Positions 1 through 5,087 of a stretch of DNA of 7,344 nucleotides are shown in pieces. The notes under the pieces were generated by a model that made no database searches, was not told where the DNA came from, and saw only the letters and a list, made by a program, of their open reading frames with translations. The translations under genes and the position numbers were made by a program. The stretch is from CAYYWV01 sp964531525 (lineage in GTDB: Bacteria; Pseudomonadota; Alphaproteobacteria; JAAXGF01). Numbering within the stretch: the stretch's first letter is position 1; each line of letters begins with the position of its first letter. The stretch covers positions 1 through 7,344 of the forward strand of contig CAZHDF010000174.1 of the NCBI GenBank assembly GCA_964531525.1. The letters run 5' to 3'.

Positions 1-558
1 GAGGTGATGTTCTTCGCCGCCTTCTTCTGGGCCTTCTTCGACGCCAGCCTGTTCCCGGGCGGGCCGAACAGCGCCGAGTTGATCGGCCGCGCAGAGTACA
101 CGGGCGGCGCCTGGCCGCCGGCCGGAATCGAAACCTTCGATCCGTTCGGGATCCCGTTTCTCAACACGCTGATCCTGCTGACCTCGGGAGTCACGGTGAC
201 CTGGGCGCATCACGAGATCCGCGCCGACAACCGGCAACGCGCGATCCTGGCGCTTTGGCTGACGGTCCTGCTGGGCGCCACCTTCACCGGCTTCCAGGCC
301 TACGAATACATTCACGCGCCGTTCGGCTTCACCAGCGGAATCTACGGTTCGACCTTCTACATGGCGACCGGCTTCCACGGCTTCCACGTGATCATCGGCA
401 CGATCTTCCTTTCGGTCTGCCTGGCGCGGTTGTACAAGGGACACTTCACGCCCGACCATCATTTCGGCTTCGAGGCGGCGGCTTGGTACTGGCATTTCGT
501 CGACGTGGTCTGGTTGTTCCTGTTCTCGGCCGTCTACTGGTGGGGCGGCGGAGGCTGA
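1..558 (+). CDS. ctaE: Cytochrome c oxidase subunit III, 3' part (5' end outside window)
   Basis: Subunit III of the aa3-type haem-copper oxidase, an inner-membrane protein that stabilises the catalytic subunit I and lies near its proton uptake path. The reading frame is open from base 1, so the first 185 visible residues are the C-terminal part of a protein that is usually about 260-295 residues long; an in-frame GTG/ATG at 4-9 is internal, not the start. Visible residue 1 is a Glu in the family motif EVMFFAAFFWAFF, matching the conserved membrane carboxylate (Glu90 in the bovine protein). Other family signatures are WAHH (68-71), YGSTFYMATGFHGFHV ending at about 130, and AWYWHFVDVVWLFLF around 160-176. 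The hydrophobic segments fit helices III to VII, so seven in the whole protein. An insertion after the first visible helix is typical of bacterial versions. The gene is followed 22 nt later by DUF983, the usual alphaproteobacterial order. Identification is secure; only the N-terminus is missing. Confidence 0.97.
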   Translation, partial: EVMFFAAFFWAFFDASLFPGGPNSAELIGRAEYTGGAWPPAGIETFDPFGIPFLNTLILLTSGVTVTWAHHEIRADNRQRAILALWLTVLLGATFTGFQAYEYIHAPFGFTSGIYGSTFYMATGFHGFHVIIGTIFLSVCLARLYKGHFTPDHHFGFEAAAWYWHFVDVVWLFLFSAVYWWGGGG

Positions 559-566
559 GGATGCGC

Positions 567-574
567 GAGGGAGG
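567..574 (+). promoter_or_regulatory. Ribosome binding site for the DUF983 gene
   Basis: The purine run GAGGGAGG ends 6 nt before a TTG at 581. It is the strongest Shine-Dalgarno-like sequence in this junction and is the main reason for choosing the TTG as the start: the frame is open further upstream into ctaE, but no ATG or GTG in that frame lies at a suitable distance from it. Confidence 0.6.
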
Positions 575-580
575 CGACGC

Positions 581-961
581 TTGAGCGGGACCTACTACGA
601 TCATGTGTCGCCGCTCCGCGCCGGGCTCGCCGGGCGCTGTCCCCGCTGCGGACGGGGACATCTGTTTCGCGGATTTCTCGATATCGCCGATCGCTGCGAC
701 GTCTGCGACCTCGACCTCAGCCAGCAGAACAGCGGCGACGCGCCAGCGGTGTTCATCATCCTGATCCTCGGAATCGTCGTGGTCGGGCTCGCCTTCGTCG
801 TGGAAACCACCTACGCGCCGCCGATGTGGGTCCATATCGCGCTCTGGTTCCCACTGATCCTGGGAGGCTCGATCGGCCTTCTGCGACCCTTCAAGGCGAC
901 CATGATTGCCCTGCAATACAGGCACCGGGTCCAGTTCGAGAGTGACGACGACGCCGGCTAA
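581..961 (+). CDS. DUF983 family membrane protein with two CxxC pairs
   Basis: A 126-residue protein of the DUF983 family, whose biochemical role is not established; its recurrent position among cytochrome oxidase genes suggests a part in oxidase assembly or maturation, which is inference. The N-terminal cytoplasmic-looking segment carries C20-P-R-C23 and C39-D-V-C42, arranged like a small zinc ribbon. Two hydrophobic helices follow, at about 55-76 (after the motif SGDAPAVFIILILG) and 82-101, joined by a very short loop; the family motif LLRPFKATMIALQYRHR comes next and the protein ends in an acidic tail (ESDDDAG). The TTG start at 581 is chosen for the GAGGGAGG six bases upstream. A seven-codon reading frame (ATG 561, stop 582-584) overlaps this start. 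The stop codon TAA at 959-961 lies inside the beginning of the SURF1 gene. Family assignment is firm; function is unknown. Confidence 0.9.
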   Translation: MSGTYYDHVSPLRAGLAGRCPRCGRGHLFRGFLDIADRCDVCDLDLSQQNSGDAPAVFIILILGIVVVGLAFVVETTYAPPMWVHIALWFPLILGGSIGLLRPFKATMIALQYRHRVQFESDDDAG

Positions 962-1730
962 GGAACGCGGGGCGGCCCGGCCCGCGGCCCGAACGGCGAC
1001 CCCCGGGGCCTGGGTCGCCGTCGTGCTCGCGCTCGCGCTGATGGTCGGGCTCGGAGTCTGGCAGCTCTACCGTCTGCAATGGAAGACCGAGCTGATCGCG
1101 ACCCGCGAATCGCAGCTCGCCCTGCCGCCGATCGACATCACGGGCGATCCCGGAGCGCTCGATCCGAGCGCGCTCGGCTTTCGTCGCGCGCGGGCGCGCG
1201 GCGTCTTTCTCCACGACCGCGAGATTTATCTCGCCGCGACCCGCGGCGGCAAGGTCGGCTTCGACGTGATCACCCCCCTGCGACTCGCCGGCGGCGGCGG
1301 GATCATCCTGGTCGATCGCGGCTGGGTGCCGGCCGGGCTCCGCGATCCGGCCCGGCGCGCCGAGGGCCAGGTTGCCGGCCCGGTCGCGGTCGAGGGCATT
1401 CTGCGGCCGGCGGGGATCAAGCGCTGGCTGACCCCGGACAACGACCGCGCGCGCAACTACTGGTTCTGGCGCGATCTCGCCGCCATGGCCGAGGCCGCCG
1501 GAGTCGAGGCCGCGCCGGTCCTGTTGGTCGCCGGGCCGACCCCAAACCCGGGCGGCTGGCCCAAGGGGCGCGCGGCGCGCGTCGATCTGCCCAACAACCA
1601 TCTCGGCTATGCGGTCACCTGGTTCCTGCTCGCGATCGGACTGGTGGTGGTGTTCGTCGTCTGGAAGCGCCAACAGGCCGCGGAGAGCGGGGACAAGGGC
1701 GACGACGACGCGGGCGCGGCGGCGGCGTGA
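942..1730 (+). CDS. surf1: SURF1 family cytochrome c oxidase assembly protein
   Basis: SURF1 (Shy1) proteins are inner-membrane factors needed for efficient aa3 oxidase assembly, linked in bacteria to haem a handling for subunit I. From GTG 942 the protein has 262 residues. It shows the family layout: an N-terminal helix at about 22-42 running into GVWQLYRLQWK, a large periplasmic domain with GVFLHDREIYL, GFDVITPLRLA and ILVDRGWVPAG, then TPNPGGWP and VDLPNNHLGYAVTWF leading into a second helix at about 218-241. A short hydrophilic tail rich in Asp, Gly and Ala ends the protein. The start is uncertain: GTG 942 gives a 20 nt overlap with DUF983, while an in-frame TTG at 906 would add 12 residues with no family character; neither has a strong ribosome site, so translation probably depends on ribosomes leaving DUF983. 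The stop overlaps the next gene's start by 4 nt. Family identity is certain. Confidence 0.93.
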   Translation: MTTTPAKERGAARPAARTATPGAWVAVVLALALMVGLGVWQLYRLQWKTELIATRESQLALPPIDITGDPGALDPSALGFRRARARGVFLHDREIYLAATRGGKVGFDVITPLRLAGGGGIILVDRGWVPAGLRDPARRAEGQVAGPVAVEGILRPAGIKRWLTPDNDRARNYWFWRDLAAMAEAAGVEAAPVLLVAGPTPNPGGWPKGRAARVDLPNNHLGYAVTWFLLAIGLVVVFVVWKRQQAAESGDKGDDDAGAAAA

Positions 1731-3229
1731 GCGCGACCCCGGCCTACGACGATCTCGCGCGCCGGTTCGCGCGGTTGTCGGCGCTCGAGGGCGCGGCGGC
1801 GATCCTCGACTGGGACAGCCAGACCCAGATGCCGCCGGGCGGCGCCGAGACCCGGGCGCGTCAGTCGGCGGCGCTCGACCTGGTCTGCCACGAGCGCCTA
1901 ACCGACCCGGCGCTCGGCGATCTTCTCGACCGCGCCGAGGCCGACGAGCGCGCCGCGCTCGACCCCTGGCGGGCGGCGAACCTCGCGCGGATGCGGCGCC
2001 AATGGCTGCACGCGGGCGCCCTGCCCGCCGACCTGGTCGAGGCCCGGTCGAACGCCGTCACCGCCTGCGAGACCGCTTGGCGCCGCGCGCGGCCCGAGAA
2101 CGACTTCGCGGGCCTTGCGCCGCTGCTCGAAACCGTGCTCGAACGCGCGCGCGAAGTCGGCGCGGCCAAGGCCGAGGCGCTCGGCGCGACCGTCTACGAC
2201 GCGCTTCTCGACGAGTTCGAACCCGGTGGGCGGGCGGACAAGATCGACGCCTTGTTCGCCGATCTCGCGACCTTCCTGCCCGATTTCATCGCCCGCGCGC
2301 GCGAGCACCAAGCGCGCCGGCCCGCCCCGATCGCGCCCGAGGGCCCCTTTGCGGTCGAAGCCCAGCGTAGCCTCGCGCGCGAGATGATGGCGGCCCTGGG
2401 CTTCGACTTCGACCACGGGCGGATCGACGAGAGCGACCACCCCTTCTGCGGCGGCACCCCGGACGACGTGCGGATCACCACGCGCTATTCGCCGGCGAGC
2501 TTCCTGCCGTCGCTGTTCGCGGTGCTCCACGAGACCGGGCACGCGATGTACGAGCGCGGCCTGCCCGCCCGCTGGCGCGACCAGCCCGTCGGGCAGGCGG
2601 CGAGCATGAGCCTGCACGAAAGCCAGTCGCTATTGGTCGAGATGCAGGCCTGCCGAAGCCGCGAGTTCTTCGCCTTCGCCGCGCCCCGCCTGCGCGCGGC
2701 CTTCGGCGGCGAGGGGGCGGCGTGGGAGGCCGAAAACCTGTACCGGCTCGCGACGCGCATCAAACCCGGCCTGATCCGCGTCGACGCCGACGAGGCGACC
2801 TATCCCGCCCATGTCCTGCTGCGCTACCGGCTCGAGAAGGCGATGATCGCCGGCGATCTCGCGGTGCGCGACCTGCCCGGCGCCTGGAACGAGGGCATGG
2901 TCGAGCTTCTCGGCGTGACGCCACCCGACGACCGCGACGGCTGCCTCCAGGACGTTCACTGGCCCGCCGGTTTGTTTGGCTATTTCCCGACCTACACCCT
3001 CGGCGCGATGACCGCGGCGCAAATCTTCGACGCCGCGCGGCGCGCCGAGCCGTCGATCCCCGAGGCCATCGGGCGCGGCGACTTCGCGCCTCTGTTCGCT
3101 TGGCTGCGCGCCCATGTTCACGGCCTCGGCGCGTCGTTGGATGCGGAGGGGATCGTCGTCCACGCCAGCGGCCGTACCCTGGATACGGCGGTCTTCAAGG
3201 CCCATCTCGAAGCCCGCTACCTCGCCTGA
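1727..3229 (+). CDS. M32 family metallocarboxypeptidase (carboxypeptidase Taq type)
   Basis: A soluble zinc carboxypeptidase that removes C-terminal residues from peptides, probably in the cytosol as there is no signal peptide. The 500 residues match the family length of about 500. All hallmark motifs are intact: DVRITTRY with D247-x-R249-x-T251; the zinc site H268-E-T-G-H272 with third ligand E298 in SLHESQS; IRVDADEATYPAH at 350-362; and QDVHWPAGLFGYFPTYTLG at 408-426. The mostly helical N-terminus includes DWDSQTQMPPGG, also typical of the family. The start is GTG 1727, whose last two bases form the SURF1 stop (GTGA, 4 nt overlap); no Shine-Dalgarno sequence lies at a normal distance, so translational coupling to SURF1 is likely. 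The same frame is open back to 1079, but that upstream stretch is Arg-rich and out of frame with SURF1, so it is not coding. The enzyme looks catalytically competent; its physiological substrates, and why it sits beside oxidase genes, are unknown. Confidence 0.96.
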   Translation: MSATPAYDDLARRFARLSALEGAAAILDWDSQTQMPPGGAETRARQSAALDLVCHERLTDPALGDLLDRAEADERAALDPWRAANLARMRRQWLHAGALPADLVEARSNAVTACETAWRRARPENDFAGLAPLLETVLERAREVGAAKAEALGATVYDALLDEFEPGGRADKIDALFADLATFLPDFIARAREHQARRPAPIAPEGPFAVEAQRSLAREMMAALGFDFDHGRIDESDHPFCGGTPDDVRITTRYSPASFLPSLFAVLHETGHAMYERGLPARWRDQPVGQAASMSLHESQSLLVEMQACRSREFFAFAAPRLRAAFGGEGAAWEAENLYRLATRIKPGLIRVDADEATYPAHVLLRYRLEKAMIAGDLAVRDLPGAWNEGMVELLGVTPPDDRDGCLQDVHWPAGLFGYFPTYTLGAMTAAQIFDAARRAEPSIPEAIGRGDFAPLFAWLRAHVHGLGASLDAEGIVVHASGRTLDTAVFKAHLEARYLA

Positions 3230-3242
3230 GCCCCGGCGGGAA

Positions 3243-3271
3243 AAGTCCCCCGGTCAGCTATCGGGGGTCTT
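3243..3271 (-). terminator. Hairpin at the convergent junction, probable lepA terminator
   Basis: A near-perfect inverted repeat pairs CCCCCG (3247-3252) with CGGGGG (3262-3267), extended inward by a G-T and a T-A pair around a five-base loop, and outward past one T-T mismatch by three pairs (3243-3245 with 3269-3271). Read on the lepA strand the stem is followed by ACTTTT, a short T run that fits an intrinsic terminator. The lepA stop codon (3254-3256) lies at the edge of the loop, so the stem includes the last lepA codons. On the + strand the hairpin is followed only by TCTTG, a weaker signal, though it may also slow transcription leaving the peptidase gene. A second, mutually exclusive hairpin (3233-3253) shares the left arm. 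This is read by eye, without an energy calculation. Confidence 0.5.
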
Positions 3272-5056
3272 GAGGGCGGCGAGGAAGGCGTCCTGGGGGA
3301 TGTCGACCTTGCCGACGCGGCGCATCCGCTTCTTGCCTTCCTTCTGCTTCTCGAGGAGCTTGCGCTTGCGGCTCACGTCGCCGCCGTAGCATTTGGCGGT
3401 CACGTCCTTGCGCAGCGCGCGCACGGTCTCGCGGGCGACGATCCGCCCGCCGATCGCCGCCTGGATGGCGACCTGGAAAAGCTGGCGCGGGATCAGCTCC
3501 TTGAGCCGCTGGCACAGCGCCCGGCCGCGCGCCTCGGCGGCGGCGCGGTGGACGATCAGGGCGAGCGCGTCGACCGGGTCGCCGTTGATCAGGATCGACA
3601 GCTTGACCAGTTCGCCGGTCTCGTAGCCGTCCATCTGATAGTCGAAGCTCGCGTAGCCCCGGCTGACCGACTTGAGCCGGTCGTAGAAGTCGTAGACCAC
3701 CTCGGCGAGCGGCAGGCGGTAGACCAGCATCGCCCGACTGCCGGCGTAGGTCAGGTCGATCTGCACGCCGCGCTTCTCGGTGCAGAGCGCGAGCACGCCG
3801 CCGAGATGCTCGTCGGGCACCAGGATGGTGGCGCGGATCCAGGGCTCCTCGATGTGGTCGATGCGCACCGGGTCGGGCATGTCGACCGGATTGTGGAGCG
3901 TGAGCATCGTCCCGTCGTTGAGATAGACGTGGTAGATGACGCTCGGCGCCGTGGTCACGAGGTCGAGGTCGAACTCGCGCATCAGCCGCTCGCGCACGAT
4001 CTCGAGGTGCAAAAGCCCGAGGAAGCCGCAGCGGAAACCGAAGCCGAGCGCGGCCGAGGTCTCGGCCTCGAAGTGGAAGCTCGAATCGTTGAGCCGGAGC
4101 TTGGCGAGGCTGTCGCGGAGGTGCTCGAACTCGGCCGAATCGGCCGGGAACAGACCGCAGAACACCACCGGAACCGAGGGCTTGAAGCCCGGCAGCGGCT
4201 GGGCGCAGGGACGGCGGTCCTCGGTGATGGTGTCGCCCACGGCGCAGTCGGCGACCGCCTTGATGGAGGCGGTGATGAAGCCGACCTCGCCCGCGCCCAG
4301 CGAGGAGACCCGCACCCGCTTGGGCGTGAACACGCCGACGGTATCGACCTGATAGAGCGCGCCGGTCTGCATCATGCGGATCTTCATGCCCTTGGCGATT
4401 CGCCCGTCGACCACGCGGACCAGCACGATGACGCCGAGATAGGCGTCGTACCAGCTATCGACCAGCAACGCCTTCAAGGGCGCGTCGGGCGCGCCCTTGG
4501 GCGGCGGCAGGTGCTCGATCAGCGCCTCGAGCACGTCTGGCACGCCCTTGCCGGTCTTGGCCGAGATCTCGATCGCCCCCGAGGCGTCGAGCCCCACGAC
4601 CTCCTCGATCTGGCGGCGCACGCGGTCGGGCTCGGCGGCGGGCAGGTCGATCTTGTTGAGGACCGGCACGATCTCGTGGTTGTTCTCGACCGCGAGATAG
4701 GTGTTGGCGAGCGTCTGCGCCTCGACCCCCTGGCTCGCGTCGACCACCAGGAGCGAGCCCTCGCAGGCGGCGAGCGAGCGGCTCACCTCGTAGGTGAAAT
4801 CGACGTGGCCCGGGGTGTCGATCAGGTTGAGGATGTAGTCCTCGCCATTGCGCGCGCGCCATTCGAGGCGCACGGTCTGGGCCTTGATGGTGATGCCGCG
4901 CTCGCGTTCGATGGGCATCGAATCGAGCACCTGCTCCTGCATCTCGCGATCGCTGAGCCCGCCGCAGATCTCGATCAGCCGGTCGGCGAGCGTCGACTTG
5001 CCGTGGTCGATATGGGCGATGATCGCGAAGTTGCGGATATGCGCCAGATCGGTCAT
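3254..5056 (-). CDS. lepA: Elongation factor 4 (LepA), back-translocating ribosomal GTPase
   Basis: A translational GTPase that binds the ribosome and can reverse translocation or assist initiation and 30S biogenesis; it acts in the cytosol and can associate with the membrane. The 600-residue length equals the family norm of about 600. The GTPase motifs are complete: G1 at 14-22 (AHIDHGKST), G2 around ERGITIK (52-58), G3 DTPGH at 80-84 with the catalytic His84, G4 NKID at 134-137 and G5 SAK at 165-167. EF-G-like domains II, III and V follow, then the LepA-specific C-terminal domain with GGDVSRKRKLLEKQKEGKKR and VDIPQDAFLAALK. The ATG at 5054-5056 gives the standard N-terminus; only a weak GG-rich sequence precedes it. 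The gene lies 31 nt downstream of pheT in the same direction, so it probably shares its transcript. It ends in a hairpin facing the convergent peptidase gene. Nothing is truncated or missing. Confidence 0.98.
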   Translation of the reverse strand: MTDLAHIRNFAIIAHIDHGKSTLADRLIEICGGLSDREMQEQVLDSMPIERERGITIKAQTVRLEWRARNGEDYILNLIDTPGHVDFTYEVSRSLAACEGSLLVVDASQGVEAQTLANTYLAVENNHEIVPVLNKIDLPAAEPDRVRRQIEEVVGLDASGAIEISAKTGKGVPDVLEALIEHLPPPKGAPDAPLKALLVDSWYDAYLGVIVLVRVVDGRIAKGMKIRMMQTGALYQVDTVGVFTPKRVRVSSLGAGEVGFITASIKAVADCAVGDTITEDRRPCAQPLPGFKPSVPVVFCGLFPADSAEFEHLRDSLAKLRLNDSSFHFEAETSAALGFGFRCGFLGLLHLEIVRERLMREFDLDLVTTAPSVIYHVYLNDGTMLTLHNPVDMPDPVRIDHIEEPWIRATILVPDEHLGGVLALCTEKRGVQIDLTYAGSRAMLVYRLPLAEVVYDFYDRLKSVSRGYASFDYQMDGYETGELVKLSILINGDPVDALALIVHRAAAEARGRALCQRLKELIPRQLFQVAIQAAIGGRIVARETVRALRKDVTAKCYGGDVSRKRKLLEKQKEGKKRMRRVGKVDIPQDAFLAALKTPDS

Positions 5057-5087
5057 CCGTCCGCCCCGGGTCCGGCGGCGGCGCGTC
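5057..5087 (-). other. pheT-lepA intergenic spacer
   Basis: This 31-nt spacer separates the pheT stop from the lepA ATG. On the coding strand it is almost entirely G and C, with a GCCGCCGCCGG run followed by CCCGGGGCGG. I see no recognisable -35/-10 promoter and no T run after a stem, so read-through from pheT into lepA is the simplest reading. The GGGGCGG ending about 6 nt before the ATG is the only candidate ribosome site and is poor. Confidence 0.45.

Noticed and set aside
446..925. A 159-codon frame on the - strand opposite ctaE and DUF983
   Set aside because: It crosses the boundary of two well-supported genes, and its product is charged low-complexity sequence.
891..1673. A 260-codon frame on the - strand opposite SURF1
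   Set aside because: It is a GC-driven antisense shadow without recognisable motifs or a ribosome site; SURF1 motifs on the + strand are clear.
1079..1726. N-terminal extension of the M32 peptidase back to 1079
   Set aside because: The extension would lie out of frame over SURF1 and is Arg-rich low-complexity sequence; without it the enzyme has the normal family length.
1701..1727. Trinucleotide-rich stretch as a programmed frameshift site between SURF1 and the peptidase
   Set aside because: The repeats are GAC and GGC units without a slippery heptamer, both proteins have normal ends and starts, and the GTGA overlap explains the junction.
1898..3205. Several 90-240 codon frames on the - strand opposite the peptidase
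   Set aside because: They overlap each other and a complete M32 gene, and their products are compositionally biased with no conserved features.
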